A stretch of DNA of 64,000 nt from Nigrospora sphaerica (taxonomy: Eukaryota > Ascomycota > Sordariomycetes > Amphisphaeriales > Apiosporaceae), in contig JAGVVL010000009.1 in the NCBI GenBank assembly GCA_018287875.1, forward strand, positions 2,294,001 through 2,358,000, read 5' to 3'. The notes under the pieces are model-generated. The model was not told the DNA's origin. It did no database searches and worked only from the letters and a program-made list of their open reading frames with translations. Within the stretch, counting starts at the first letter, position 1. Each line of letters begins with the position of its first letter. Shown piece by piece: positions 24,203-35,958 of this stretch. The position numbers and the translations under genes were made by a program.

Positions 24203-26601
24203 CCTCATGCATGTGGTCGCACGAAGAGATAGGAATGTATCCCGGGTGTGAATAGCGGGCGTACAAACCGCTCCCAAACCCAGCCCACAAAAGAATTGCA
24301 GCTCGAATAGGCATGGGCCTGTGGCAGCATAGTCCAAGATGGCAGGATCCGGAATCTGGTTCGGCCGTCTACCGATGGGCTCCTTGGCCTGCGCTCCAAA
24401 TGGGCCGCTATCCGCCCTCGAGCTTCCTTTGATTTCGGGTGAGTACTTGGTGTCAGTCGGAATGAAGCCAGCTCCAAGCTGTGGACTGCAACTGCGTCAT
24501 TAACCAAGCAGCGGTGTTTCTTTGAGTGTCACTGCCGCGCGTGCCTGTACCTTGAGGGATTTGCTTGGCTTCCCATGTTCCGTCTTGTCGTAAAATGTCT
24601 GAACAATCCCGTCATGCCATCGTGTGTCAAGGCACCACTAAAGGAGGGTGGCTTGTCATGGGGGGAGTCGCCAATACTCCACCGACATTCGACATGAAGA
24701 GGGCCGAAAAAGCTACCGTGTGGCTTGCAGCGGTATTGAGCACCTGGCTACTCTATACCTAGAAGGCATAGTTTCCCGCCAGTTCCTACACTCACTCGCG
24801 CGCGACCAATCCGACACTCAAAACTTGCAGAGTGCATCCGGGCTTACATCGGCGGCACCTGAGACAGCCAGGTCCATGTTGATGGGCACAGAACGGCAAA
24901 GGATGCCGTATTGGCTCTCGCGAAGCTCCTGCGGTCGTATGGGAGGACCAAGGGCGCACCCTCACGTCCGGGACTGTTGGACAGGAGTTCGGGGTGATGT
25001 CGCCTCTCCGAGACTCCTAAGGGCGGGGCTAGTGTTGTTTGGTGTGGTGGCATGTTGGTCGGTAGATGCGGTGTCGGCCGCGGCCCACTCGATATTCTGA
25101 TATACACTATGTCTATTTCTTACTTACGAGCCGGTTGACGTGTTATATGAGTACAAGGCAGTGACAGACAAGCAGTTCGAAGAGCCAGAAACGAGCCGTG
25201 GACGCATCGCTTGCCTGCGGCAAGGGAGGGAAAAGAAACTAAAGGGGTCTTGACACGATATGCAAACACAGAATACGTACACACGACACGCAGACACGCA
25301 GACGAGTCAGCATTCGGTTGGCAGACGGAGTGCCGGCGACGAATCAAGGAATGGCGGAAGCCGTAATTCTTAAGTAAGTGATGTATAGAATGTTGGCGGC
25401 ATCGGATCGTCCCAACTGCCACCTTTTAGCGACGATGGCCAGGGGGGGCTTGGAAAGACTCTCCACCGCTAGTTCCGGCTGCCAAGGCTGCCTTGTGACA
25501 TCCCAAGTACCTGATCTTACTGCCCGATACCCCTGGACCCCATGACTTCCGGGCCCCAACAATGGTTAAGGGGAACTCAATCCGGGGGCGGGGGGGGGCG
25601 GCAATCATCGGCCCACCCTTTGCGCATCCACGCCATGCTCTGGACCGACTTGAACGGCGGGCGGAATTCGGGACGGAATCCGGTCGACCAGCGCATCCCC
25701 GATACGATGCGATGCGCACCGCCCCCGTCGAAGGTGTATTCGTACCCAGACCGACAAGAAGAGGTAGGTACTAAGGTATTGCTTTGGTGCCGTGTCCACT
25801 AGTATGGAGGCACCTGCATGTATGTGCTTTATAAGAGGTTAGTGGATTCATCCATGTACCCAGTGGACAAGGTGCTTCCTTCGTAGTGGTCCACGGATGG
25901 AATCCCGCTGGACTTGTCATCACATGATTGCTCTGTCACACATCAGCCCCTCGAGCCGGGGGGGAACGGACATCTGTAGTCGATTGGAGAATTCCCTCTC
26001 GCCCCTATCTCCAGGGCCTACCTACGTTACCAGGTAGTTCTACAACCTGGAAGTGACAAGGTTCCCTTGTGATAAAGGGATGCGCGGTGGTGCTCTACAG
26101 GCAGGAAGGTGCATTTGGCGCGCACGGCAGTAAACGTCTACTTCCTATTCCAGCCCCCGAGATTTTCTCCGACTTACACGGCGGCTCAACCATTGTTGCC
26201 CACTTTGAAGATAAAAACCGCCTGCCCGTTTCCGTTCTTGTCTGGCCACACGCTCACCGTGGATTCTCTTTCGTCAAGTGGAAGCGTTATTGCGAGCTTG
26301 CTTTTCGTAAGCTTTAATTGCTGCACCATCTCTCCACTACTGGGTTCCGCCGGCCCCACTGGTGACATCCTGCACTGCCGAAGCCCCAGACCCTTCTCGA
26401 AAGACATCATATTCCCCTGTTTCCAGACAATTCGCCCGCGCCAGCGACCTCGCTCCTTTTCCAACGCGAGTCCGAGCCGCCGTCTACGTTTGCGACCCGG
26501 GGTACGAGGGATGGACCGACCCGCGACTTGACCTGCTCGCACAAAACGCACAGCACCATTGCTGAGCGCGCAGGAACCCATCTTGCTCGGCCATCACCGC
26601 C
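24203..26601. promoter_or_regulatory. Intergenic region upstream of sulfite oxidase
   Basis: About 2.4 kb between two plus-strand genes. A poly-G-rich spot lies near 25585-25597. The last 300 bp before the sulfite oxidase ATG are pyrimidine-rich and probably its promoter and leader. No gene is supported. Confidence 0.45.
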
Positions 26602-28473
26602 ATGGCCACGCCCCTGCTGCCGCGCCAGTTCGGCCGCGAGCTGCTGAAGCTGGCAGCCCGGCCGCAACCGGCCCTGCGCTCTCTGAACGCCCTACGCCCC
26701 GTCCCAGCCGCCGAGTCCCGGCTGTTCAGCGCCTCGTCTTCGTATGCCTTCGCCTCCCGCCCCGCGCTCCGGTCTGCGGCCCCCAAAGCCGCTCCGCGAA
26801 CGCCGTCCACGCCCCGCCGCATCGGTCCCCTCTCTCTGTTCGCCGCCAGCGGTGGCTTGCTCACAGCTCTCTTCACCGTGTTCCAGCCCGTGGCCGGCAG
26901 CCAGCTCGACGCCCACGAAGCGACCGGAACCGTCACCCCCAGCAAACCGCCCGACTCGTACAGCGATGGCTACACCAGGTACCGACTGTCAGAGATCAAG
27001 GGACATGGCCCCACATCTACCCAGCCGTGGGTGATATACGAAGATAAGGTTTACGACATTACCGAGTGGGTTCCCGCCCATCCGGGCGGCGAGGTCATTC
27101 TCCGCGCGGCTGGTGGGAGCATTGAACCGTACTGGGACATATTCAGCATTCACAAGACGCCTTATGTTCGCGAGATCCTGGACCAATACTGCGTGGGAAA
27201 AGTGCACCCGGATGATCTGGAAAATGGCCGGCCGCGTATGGACGCCATCGAAGACCCCTTCGCGTCGGATCCCGCCCGCGACGAGAGACTCCACTGCCTC
27301 ACGACGAAACCCTGCAACGCCGAGACCCGAGGCGACGACCTGGCCGAACACTTTCTTACCCCCAACGAGGTTTTCTACGTCCGTAACCACATGTGGGTTC
27401 CCGTTGTCGAGGACAAGACGGGCGATTCGCACGCCATCACCATCGAGCTGCCCGATGGCAGCACCAAGACCTACACCATAGGGGAGATGAAAGCGCGGTT
27501 CAAACAGTATGCCGTCACGGCTGTCCTCCAATGCTCGGGAAACCGCCGCAAGGATATGACTGAACATGCCGACAAGACAAACGGCCTGCAATGGGGCACG
27601 GGGGCTATTAGTTGTGCCAAATGGGAAGGGGTCCGGCTGCGTGATGTACTCGCCGACGCCGGTCTCTCCCTGGTCGATCCTCCGGAGGAGGCCCAGCATG
27701 TCCAGTTCTCGGGCCTGGAAGCCTACGGCGCGAGCATCCCCATCAAGCCGGTACTCGATCCCCGCGGAGATGTTCTTCTCGCCTTCAAGATGAACGACGT
27801 GCCTCTTCCGCCAGACCACGGCTTTCCGGTCCGCGCTATTGTACCCGGCACGGTGGCGGCGCGGTGCGTCAAATGGGTCAACAAAATTGTCATCTCGGAC
27901 GAAGAGAGCAGCACGAGCTGGCAGAGACGGGACTACAAATGCTTTGGCCCCAACGAGACCAAGAACCTGGACTGGGACAAGTACAAATCCATCCAGGAAA
28001 TGCCCATCACCAGCGCCATTACGCGCGCCAGACTGGCGGCGGGCGCCTCGGGCGAAGAAGGCGTCGACAAGAATATTCAGCTCGACGGCTACGCCTACTC
28101 GGGCGGCGGCCGCGAGATCCAGCGTGTCGACGTCAGTCTCGACGGGGGCCGGACGTGGGACCAGGCCCAGCTCGTAGATGACACGGCCCAGGAGCTGGGC
28201 AGCAAGACGTGGTGCTGGAAGCGATGGACGTACGAGGGGACGCTGCCGGCCCATGCCGAGAATCACGACCACGCCGCCAAGACGACCTTTGTTGTCAAGG
28301 CGACGGACGACTCGTACAACACGCAGCCCCAGTGCTACAAGAGCATTTACAACCTACGGGGCAACCTGGCCACAGCCTGGCACCGTGTCGACTTTGACAC
28401 GTGCGCCAAGTTTAACGCCGACGCCGCCGCCAAAAGCGCGGCGTTGAGCGCGGCGGCGTCCAAAAGGGACTGA
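26602..28473 (+). CDS. Sulfite oxidase, mitochondrial
   Basis: Intronless 623-residue molybdenum cofactor enzyme that oxidises sulfite to sulfate in the mitochondrial intermembrane space. The N-terminus is rich in Arg/Ser/Ala (residues 1-70), followed by a hydrophobic segment (about 74-98), a pattern expected for a presequence plus sorting signal. A cytochrome b5 domain (about 125-205) carries the haem ligands His160 (in HPGG) and His184. The Mo-pterin domain has the molybdenum-binding Cys311 in LQCSGNRR, and the dimerisation domain forms the C-terminal third, with typical SLDGGRTWDQA. The b5 domain lies at the N-terminus and there is no C-terminal FAD/NADH module, which separates it from nitrate reductase. 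No neighbouring gene is linked to sulfur metabolism. Confidence 0.93.
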   Translation: MATPLLPRQFGRELLKLAARPQPALRSLNALRPVPAAESRLFSASSSYAFASRPALRSAAPKAAPRTPSTPRRIGPLSLFAASGGLLTALFTVFQPVAGSQLDAHEATGTVTPSKPPDSYSDGYTRYRLSEIKGHGPTSTQPWVIYEDKVYDITEWVPAHPGGEVILRAAGGSIEPYWDIFSIHKTPYVREILDQYCVGKVHPDDLENGRPRMDAIEDPFASDPARDERLHCLTTKPCNAETRGDDLAEHFLTPNEVFYVRNHMWVPVVEDKTGDSHAITIELPDGSTKTYTIGEMKARFKQYAVTAVLQCSGNRRKDMTEHADKTNGLQWGTGAISCAKWEGVRLRDVLADAGLSLVDPPEEAQHVQFSGLEAYGASIPIKPVLDPRGDVLLAFKMNDVPLPPDHGFPVRAIVPGTVAARCVKWVNKIVISDEESSTSWQRRDYKCFGPNETKNLDWDKYKSIQEMPITSAITRARLAAGASGEEGVDKNIQLDGYAYSGGGREIQRVDVSLDGGRTWDQAQLVDDTAQELGSKTWCWKRWTYEGTLPAHAENHDHAAKTTFVVKATDDSYNTQPQCYKSIYNLRGNLATAWHRVDFDTCAKFNADAAAKSAALSAAASKRD

Positions 28474-29274
28474 AGCCGCCTCCCCCTGCGTTGCGCCGGG
28501 GCGAGACTGTATCATTATATTTCCGTTTGAGTTTCCGGAGTTGTAGACCGGCCGGCTAATCCTCATAGATATCCTTTGTTTGCAAATGGTGTTGGTAACG
28601 GTCTGCCAGGGTTTGGGTCAAGCAGGGACGCGCGAGGCGGGATGACGGGTATGGGTTCAGATACGGGGAGGTGGAGGGCATGTCGGACAGTAGATGGCAG
28701 CACAGAAGAGAAAGATGCGTACCGATGACTACATTTGCGCCGCCTGTTTCCCAACCGTACTTGGCGAGAAAACCGTGACTTTCACTGGGGGTCCATTGGG
28801 GTCCATGCAAGGCGAATTAGCCCTATTGGCACACTAGGTTCAAAAGTGGCCGATTGTTGTCTTGTTTGCATTGCTACTACGAGGGGATTCGGACGCTATT
28901 AAGGGGAGAAGAGCATTTTGCGTATCAACATACGCACTCCGCGCGCCTACTAGTCACTTTTATGGCTCTAATCCAAGCCCATGTAGCTAGCACCTATAAC
29001 TCGGCTGAGCTTAATACTAGATAGTAAGGATTCGTTGAGTCACCGCGGCCTCTGCTTCTGTTAATGTTTTGCTGGATCCTGTTGGGGGGAGCTGCGTATA
29101 GTCCCCGGCGTTGCCCAGGGCGACTTCGCCTCGGGTCTTTAAATACACCCTCCCCCCTTCCCTATTCACCTCAAGGAATATTCTCCTGGTTCTTTGTGTG
29201 CTCCCTCCCCCCTTATTCACCTGCGCGACGCAACGAGAACAAAGCGTTCCGGGCCGTTCGAGTGCTCGAGTAAA
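28474..29274. promoter_or_regulatory. Intergenic region upstream of F-box/ankyrin gene
   Basis: About 0.8 kb between two plus-strand genes. The 3' half contains two pyrimidine-rich blocks (29145-29170 and 29195-29220) typical of fungal promoters. No gene is seen. Confidence 0.45.
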
Positions 29275-29635
29275 ATGTCCATTGTCCCGCCAGACAAACC
29301 CTCGCTCGCCTCCGGTGTCCAAAATCTGCACAAGCCTTTCGTGTCTCCGAACGGCCTGCGCAGCCTCCATCGCCACGAACGTCTACGCCGGATATATCAA
29401 GAGTTGCCGCCGAGCCCGAGTACGACGACCATGGCGCAGCAACCAGTCGAGGACGCCGTGCCGCCTCCCATGCTGAGGCTCCCAAACGAGTTATTGTTGC
29501 AGATCCAGTCCTGTCTAGAGGACCCGAGGGACGTCGCATGTCTCGCCAGCACCTGTCGGAATCTCTGGTTGCGTCTCGGTGCGGACGACGCCATCCACAT
29601 TCGGGTAAGGAGTTCTCATTACCGCCCTTCCTCCT

Positions 29636-29725
<90 letters not shown>

Positions 29726-31484
29726 CCCTCTCTCGTAGAGCTGTTGGGTTGTATCGGCTTGTCAACACGTCCTTTTCTCTCAACGGGGCCCGCCGGTCCT
29801 CAAGTCAGCGGAAAAGGAAGTCGTACTGACCGAGGCGCAGGAGGCGCGGTTCTGGGAAAGCTTACAGCGCCGGAACCAGGAGCGGCACGCCATCGACGTG
29901 GCGGCCGACGCGGCGGCCCTGGACCTGGTGAGGCGGCTGAGGGCGGCCGACGACGAGACGAACGCGGACGTGGTCCTGGAGTGGCACTACAACCACGTGT
30001 ACGAGCAGATGCGCGAGGGGGCGGCGGCGCTGCGGGCGCGGCCGCCGACGCTGCTGCTGGCCATCGGGGGCGGGTGCGACGTCGGCCTCGTCGGCCGCAT
30101 CCTCGAGCGGTACCGGCGCGAGATGCCGAGCAGCGGCTTCGTCTGCGGGGGCTGGGGCGTCAGCTCCCGGCTGGGGCCGAACCCGACGCAGCTGGCGATC
30201 CGCGCCGGGCGCGTCGACGTGCTGCGCCTCCTCGCGGCCGAGGGGGCCTTCCACGGCGGCGTCGAGTGGCAGGCCCTCGTCAACACGCGCGAGGTGCGGG
30301 GCACCGCCCGCCTTCACTGCTGGGCACCCCTGGACACGGCCGTGATACACAGGCAGGACGACGTCGTCGAGTACCTGCTCGAGGCGGGCCACGAGACCGT
30401 CACCCTCCGCGCCCTCGCCCTCGCCGTCGAGGTGGGCGCCACCGACATCCTCCACGACCTGCTCGACGCCCACGAGCGGCGCCGCGTCGTGCCGGGGCTT
30501 CTCCTGGACCTCCTCCGCCACGCCCTCACGCTCCGCGTCGACCGCCGCGCCGTCATCGACGCCCTCGTCATCCGCGGCGCCAACCTGGCCGAGGAGGGCC
30601 CGTACCTGCGGCAGCCGCTGCCGTGGGCCGTCGCGCAGGGCGGGCACGTCAACGCCGGCCACCTGCTGGCGCACCTCGTGCGCCGCCGCGTGCTCTCGCA
30701 GGCCACGCTCCGGAACGTCGTCAGGGCCGCCGCCATCGCCTACCCGCGCCACGAGTTCCTGCCGCACGCCATCCGCTTCGCCGGCGTGTTGGCCGACGCC
30801 AGCCTGCCCACGGCCGAGGCGCGCCGGCAGGCCGGTCTCTCGTACCTCATGGAGATCGAGCTGCGGCAGCCGCGGCGCGGCCTCGACGCGGCGCTGCGCA
30901 CGCGGGGCGTCGGCCTGCTCGTCGACGCCGGCCTGCCGCTGACGACGGCCTGCCTGGCCTTCGGAAAGGGGCTCGGCGACGACGAGGTCGTCGAGCTCAT
31001 CGCCTACCTCTGCCGGCGCGGGTGCCCCGTGGCGCCGCCGCGCGCCCTGCGCCTCCTTCACGGCCACGGCCACGGCGCCGCCCTGCAGCCGCTCCGCTGG
31101 GCCTGCGAGATGCGGAACGCGCGCGCCGTCGCCTGCCTCCTCGCCTGCGGCGCCCGCTTCCCCGAGCCCACCGGCACCAACTGGGTCTCGTCGGCCATCA
31201 CCCTCTTCTGGAGCCAAGTCTTCAACGACCGGGCCGGCCCCTACCTGAGGGAGCGCGACGCCATGATCCGCAGGTGCCAGAGGAACCAGTTCCGGATCGA
31301 CCTGCGCGTCTTCGGCGACCCGCAGCCCGACCCCTTGACCTTCTTCCGCCAGATCTTGACTTTGTACGCCCTCACGCACACGCCGCCAATCTGGCACCGC
31401 CCCGGCTTCCTGGTCCGCGGGTTTTTTGTTCCCAAGGAACGGTGGCCCGCTGAGGTCTTTGATGTTTGTTACTACCCGGAATGA
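29275..31484 (+). CDS. F-box and ankyrin-repeat-like protein
   Basis: Predicted 691-residue protein from two exons, 29275-29604 and 29739-31484, with a 134-bp intron made largely of CT repeats. Exon 1 encodes an F-box-like motif (about 63-105, PPMLRLPNELLLQIQSCL...). Exon 2 is very GC-rich and encodes helical repeat units resembling ankyrin repeats (NPTQLAIRAGRVDVLRLLAAEG; APLDTAVIHRQDDVVEYLLEAG; PLPWAVAQGGHVNAGHLLAHLV). It likely acts as a substrate adaptor of an SCF ligase, but that is inferred from the domains only. The ATG at 29275 has a good AAAA context. An in-frame ATG at 29194 and one at 29431 (MAQQPVED) are alternatives. Exon phase (0/0) and the TCTCGTAG acceptor support the join. 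Confidence 0.8.
29641..29722. repeat. (CT)n microsatellite inside an intron
   Basis: An uninterrupted run of about 41 CT dinucleotides fills most of the 134-bp intron of the F-box/ankyrin gene and ends 16 bases before the acceptor AG, so it also forms the polypyrimidine tract of that splice site. Confidence 0.97.
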
Positions 31485-31838
31485 GTTTGGTTCCGGAGAA
31501 TACACCATGCATGGTAGGCACCGTGGGCTTGGACAAGTAGACACTTGGGTATGGAGAAAGGCCTTGTCGCCCGTGTCGTCTGGTAAGGGTCGCAAATTGG
31601 TAAGATGTAGTTTTACGACAAGATACCGCTGTTTTGATCGCTGTGCCGCTGGACCATTTTACTAATTAATGTTCTAGTTACCATAATACCGGCCCTCGAC
31701 ACATTCGTCGGAACGATTATCGACGTGGTGGGGCATAAGTTCCGAGTGTCGTCCATGCATACAGACAGTTTCTCAAAGGGAAACTGGCCCAGGTGGTTCC
31801 CAACACGCGTGCTCTAACCAGGCGACATGGTTGTCTCT
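31485..31838. other. Convergent 3' intergenic region
   Basis: These 354 bp between the F-box/ankyrin stop and the glycerophosphodiesterase stop hold both 3' ends. Nothing else is visible. Confidence 0.5.
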
Positions 31839-33107
31839 CTAGAAGAAGCCGAAGCAGTTCGCGTAGTACGTGACGGTGGCGGACCAGTCGGAAAAGATGC
31901 CCATGACGCCGACGTCCCGGGCCAGGACGTCGACCAGCTTGTAAATGTCGCCGTCCTTTTTGGTCCCGTTGAAAATGGTCGCGTAGTAGTAGTCCGGACC
32001 CTCGCCGACGTTGGCCAGCGGGCCCGAGCGCTCCAGCGACCAGGTCACCATCTTGAGCCCCAGGCGCTTGGCCTCCTTGGCGTAGGCGCTGGGCACAATC
32101 TGGTTCTGCTCGTCGAGCGTCACGAGGTAGGGCAGGGGCGGGGCGACGATGTTGACGCCCGACTCCTTGTAGAAGGTCAGGTTCCGGACGGCGCCGGGGA
32201 AGGCGGCGGGCGTGTCGGCGCTCTCGTCCAGCAGCAGGGCCTGCGCGGCGAACTCGGCCTCGTGCCGGATCCAGTACTCGACGGCCGCAAACTGGAAGCT
32301 TTGCGGCCAGACGCGCTTGAAGTCGATGCCGGCCGCGCGGTACTCGTCGACGAGCTGCTGGGCGTACTTCTCAAAGGTGTAGTCGCCCTCGAACGGCATG
32401 GGCACGGCGGGCGCCTTGAGTTCGGGGGTGAAGTCCAGGCCTAGGCCATCGGTGAGCTCGATGTACTCCTTGTGGGAGAGGACGGTGCCGCAGGTCGAGT
32501 ACAGGTCGGTGCGCCAGTTCGGCGTGCCGTGCAGGAAGTCCTCGGGCGTCGTGGCCGAGGCGTTGAAGCCGTCCATCTTGCCGCACAGCGTCTTGAACTC
32601 GGCCAGCGTGATGTCACTGGTGCAGCACTTGGCCGAGGCGGCGGTGCCGTTGGAGGCCGGCGTGAAGGGCTGGCTGCACTTGGCGGCCAGGTCCGTGGTG
32701 AGGATGTTGGTCGTCGTGTGCAGATCGCACTGGGCGTGGCGGCAGACGAACTGGCGGTCCTTGGTGAAGGAGACGTCGCACTCCTGGATGCCGGCGCCCA
32801 TGCGGGTGCCGGCCATGATGCTCTCGAGCGTCTCCTCGGGGAACTGCAGACAGGCGCCTCCCCGGTGCGAGATGCTGAACTTGGTGGGCCGCATCGTGTT
32901 GGCCGAGCAGGCCGCAAGACGGTCCTTCAGCCAGCCGTCGTCCATGTCGTCCACCAGGTAGTAGGGACGCGGGCCCAGGTCGATCTTGGTGACGGGCCGC
33001 GTGGCCAAGGACGGCGGCTTGGGCGTCTGCGCCGGGACCGCCGCTGCGTTGGCGGCGGCGGCGGCGGCGACGAGGGCCGCAGCCCACGAGCTGTGCTGGA
33101 AGTGCAT
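31839..33107 (-). CDS. Secreted glycerophosphodiester phosphodiesterase
   Basis: Intronless 422-residue protein of the GDPD family, which hydrolyses glycerophosphodiesters to glycerol-3-phosphate and an alcohol. A signal peptide is visible (residues 1-22, an Ala-rich core ending AANAAA). The catalytic barrel begins with SHRGG (80-84; His81), followed by FPEET (Glu91/Glu92), a second acidic pair in IQECDVSFTKD (Glu109, Asp111) and a later His in RHAQCD (His124). The C-terminus contains VTWSLERSG and GIFSDWSATVTYYANCF, typical of the last barrel strands. Several cysteines and N-glycosylation sites (NGT, NAS, NLT) fit an extracellular or cell-wall location. This size is usual for secreted fungal GDPDs, which differ from the large SPX-ankyrin type. 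Its role in phosphate or choline scavenging is inferred. Confidence 0.9.
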   Translation of the reverse strand: MHFQHSSWAAALVAAAAAANAAAVPAQTPKPPSLATRPVTKIDLGPRPYYLVDDMDDGWLKDRLAACSANTMRPTKFSISHRGGACLQFPEETLESIMAGTRMGAGIQECDVSFTKDRQFVCRHAQCDLHTTTNILTTDLAAKCSQPFTPASNGTAASAKCCTSDITLAEFKTLCGKMDGFNASATTPEDFLHGTPNWRTDLYSTCGTVLSHKEYIELTDGLGLDFTPELKAPAVPMPFEGDYTFEKYAQQLVDEYRAAGIDFKRVWPQSFQFAAVEYWIRHEAEFAAQALLLDESADTPAAFPGAVRNLTFYKESGVNIVAPPLPYLVTLDEQNQIVPSAYAKEAKRLGLKMVTWSLERSGPLANVGEGPDYYYATIFNGTKKDGDIYKLVDVLARDVGVMGIFSDWSATVTYYANCFGFF

Positions 33108-35958
33108 GGCGGCGGGACAAGGGGCAAGGACGGAAAGGACGGAACGGACGGCGCGACAGGACGCACGGCGGCGAAGGTGCAGAAGTGCGTCTGGTTAGCA
33201 CCTCGTAGGCCGGTGGACGGCGGGATCGGAGCGGCGGGAGCGGCCAGTGGCGTTTATAAGCTTAGGTTCGAAGCCATCTCCGGTCTGCGCAAGCGGCGCA
33301 GGCATCATGAACTCTACCTCGCGGTGCTGGCCACGTGCCTTGTCCTGGTCCTCATGGTTGGAAGTTGGCATTGGCCAATGGCCCGGGCAGTACGCCTACC
33401 CATGTACGTAGTTGTGCGTATATAGATCCAGCGGGAGGGGACCGCGGCTCAGGGGTGGGAGCGGGGGACCGCAGAACGTGTGCTGAGGTGATATCGCGCC
33501 CCCCGAGAACCGATAAGCGTTGCCAACGACGACAAGGCAGATACGGCTTGTGATTCGCAACACCGCCCGCTCTTTGTCCGTCCGTTCCCATCTCTTCGTA
33601 TGCGAGGAGACTGGTTTCGTCAGCATCCTTCTCCCCTTCTCTCTTCCTGTCTCTGTCTGCCCCCTCCTTAAGCCGGCTACAACCGATCATCAAGTCGGCT
33701 TGGCGAGAAAAGAGGCCGCAGGGGCAGGTGAGCACGTGTGGCTGGCTCTCAATGGCCGTGGGCCACCGGAAGCCTGATGGATAACGCATGCCGTTTTAAG
33801 CAGGAGGTTGGAAGAATCGGAGAGGCTGGCTTCATGCGGGCCAAGCCGTCGTGCATCCATTTTCCCCGCTGATTCGCCCAGGTCCGCCAGGCCAGTCGCG
33901 ACACAGCCATACCTCGTTAGGCTCTTATAACCAGGTGGCTTGACCATGATGCCGGCTCCCTGCCTGCTTTCGCTCAGCCGCGCGGCGGTCAGCAGATGGG
34001 GTTAACCGGGTTGGCCGGGCATGTAGGAGACGCAGATAGACGGCAGACGGGGCGGGCATGTACTCCGTAGGGGGGGCCATCCGAGCGGAGGGGGCCAATC
34101 GGTCTCCGACGTGCCCCGATGCCCGTCAAGGACCGAGGTTGCCTTTACGGCGCGACCCGTAGTCATCATGACCCGACATCATGGCCCGATATATCCGCAC
34201 GATCGTTGATGGAGGGAGGCATCATGGCATCATGTGGGGGCGGAAGACGATGGATTGCCGCCGCGGCTGTGGTCGATGCGATGCAATGCGATGCGACGCG
34301 ATGCGATGCCATCTCAAACGCAATGCGCACGCAGTGGCCGGAATGATGCAGTCGCGCCCCGCGGGCCGAGTAAGCAATCGATGCGAGCCATGGTTACTAC
34401 ACAGTACGGGCTCGCAAAGTGCCTCGGTGCTTCTCACGGGAAAGGGCCCGTCATGGATGGACTCTCTGCCTCTTGAACTCACAAGCCAAGAAACCCTGTA
34501 TGTAACAAGAAAGCAACCGACACCATATCCACTCTGGCCTTCCGTAGTAGGGGCGCACGGGGGTTTTGTTCGCCGAGGCCCTAGGTCGTTCCATGAGGCT
34601 TCCACGGAAGTTGGCATATGGATCCAGCCTCATTGGGATCTCCATGCCTGCCGCCGGGGTCACGTAAAAGGGTGTCCGCGTGCCGCCCAACTGCCGCCGC
34701 CCATTCGCCACTTGCCCGGGGCGGGCGAACAGGATCGTCGTTTTTGGTGGTCCGACTGCCGGTGCTTACAGCTGCACATCCGGGTGCATCATCTCGCTAT
34801 CGTACAGCTGCAACTCGCCGCCGCTATCGTACAACGCAATAGGTACCTACCTACTAACCTACCTCATCTTACGCTTTTCCCGAGAAAGCGCCCTTCCCTT
34901 CTTGTCGGGCCCGCCACCAGAAAGCCACCAGAAAGCCACGGCGCTTGGCTGATCCGAAGATGCAGTATTAGGGTTGCACTGGCGTATAGGCGCTCCTCCC
35001 TCATGGCCCGCCAGCTCTTCTGCTTACTGAGGCCGAGTGAGTACACCTTGGCTATCCGGATCATCCTTCACAAAGAAGCGTCACGACCGCGTATGGCACG
35101 CCTGGCGTCAGACGGCCCCGACTTTTGGCGTGCCTCAATGCCATCCACCCACTTTTCCACAGTGCTGTGGCCTCGCGTCCCACGTCTTTATTGGCCGCCC
35201 GACCAGTGAGGGCCTCGTCATGGCCCGTGGCTTGTTACGGATGTGCCGAGGCCCATCTCCATCACCAACATCACTCGTCCAATGCTGATCACGCTGCTCC
35301 CCCTGGTTGGGGGGAGCGACCGTTTCATGTCCGAAAGGGCATCTGCCACGGCTTCTACACCTACGAAGCACTGTACGATCCCTCTCGGTCTCTCGCGCAC
35401 TCTCACACACATAGTCGTGGATGAAAGACCCCCTTGTCAGCCTTGGCCGTGGAACGTGCATGGGGCCTCGCACCAATGTTTCAACCCGCCCTCCCTTCCC
35501 CGATCTCTGCGTGGCCCGGCGGCTGGCCCGTCGAGGACGACAGTTGCCCGGCGCCCTAGAGTTGCCGCATGCCTGTTGCCGACCTTTCGGATCTGCGCGC
35601 CGCTTAGTACGGACGCGCGTAACACAGGCCCGCAGCTGAGTCGCAACCCAGCGCATACGAGCTGCCGTCTCCATCGGACGGGTAGAGGTTGCGCACATCG
35701 ACTTTACGCAGAAGAAACATGGGATGGCATGTTTTGCCCCCGTTCTTCTCTGCCCGGCTCCCGGGGCTGGATGTGGCCTGCCCGCAGCTGTTTAACCTCG
35801 ACCGTAAAGTTGGACCGCGGCGACCGACCTGAGAGGGTATTATTATATGGAGTTACGGGGGGCAACCAACCGTTGGGCTTGACGTCTCTTTCCACCGTCC
35901 TCGCTCCCGCGACCCTGCTGCTTCTCTGTTCCTGTACAAACGCAGGATTCGGCCTCCA
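33108..35958. promoter_or_regulatory. Divergent intergenic region, 2.85 kb
   Basis: This stretch lies between the divergent glycerophosphodiesterase and DUF4185-like genes. The GDPD side has a TATAA element on the minus strand near 33253-33258 (ATAAGC on the plus strand follows TTT). A short GATGC pentanucleotide array sits at 34275-34309. Open frames are numerous but short and without motifs. Confidence 0.4.
34275..34309. repeat. Imperfect (GATGC)n pentanucleotide array
   Basis: Seven five-base units of GATGC with single changes (one AATGC and one GACGC) stand in tandem in noncoding DNA. Confidence 0.8.

Noticed and set aside
26989..28272. 427-codon minus-strand frame
   Set aside because: Antisense shadow of the sulfite oxidase gene.
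29862..31595. 577-codon open frame on the minus strand
   Set aside because: It is antisense to the GC-rich exon 2 of the F-box/ankyrin gene. GC-rich codons keep the opposite strand open, and the translation is low-complexity Gly/Ala/Arg/Glu without domains.
34181..35209. 342-codon plus-strand frame
   Set aside because: It runs through the GATGC repeat array and intergenic DNA with no domain and an unusual amino-acid mix.
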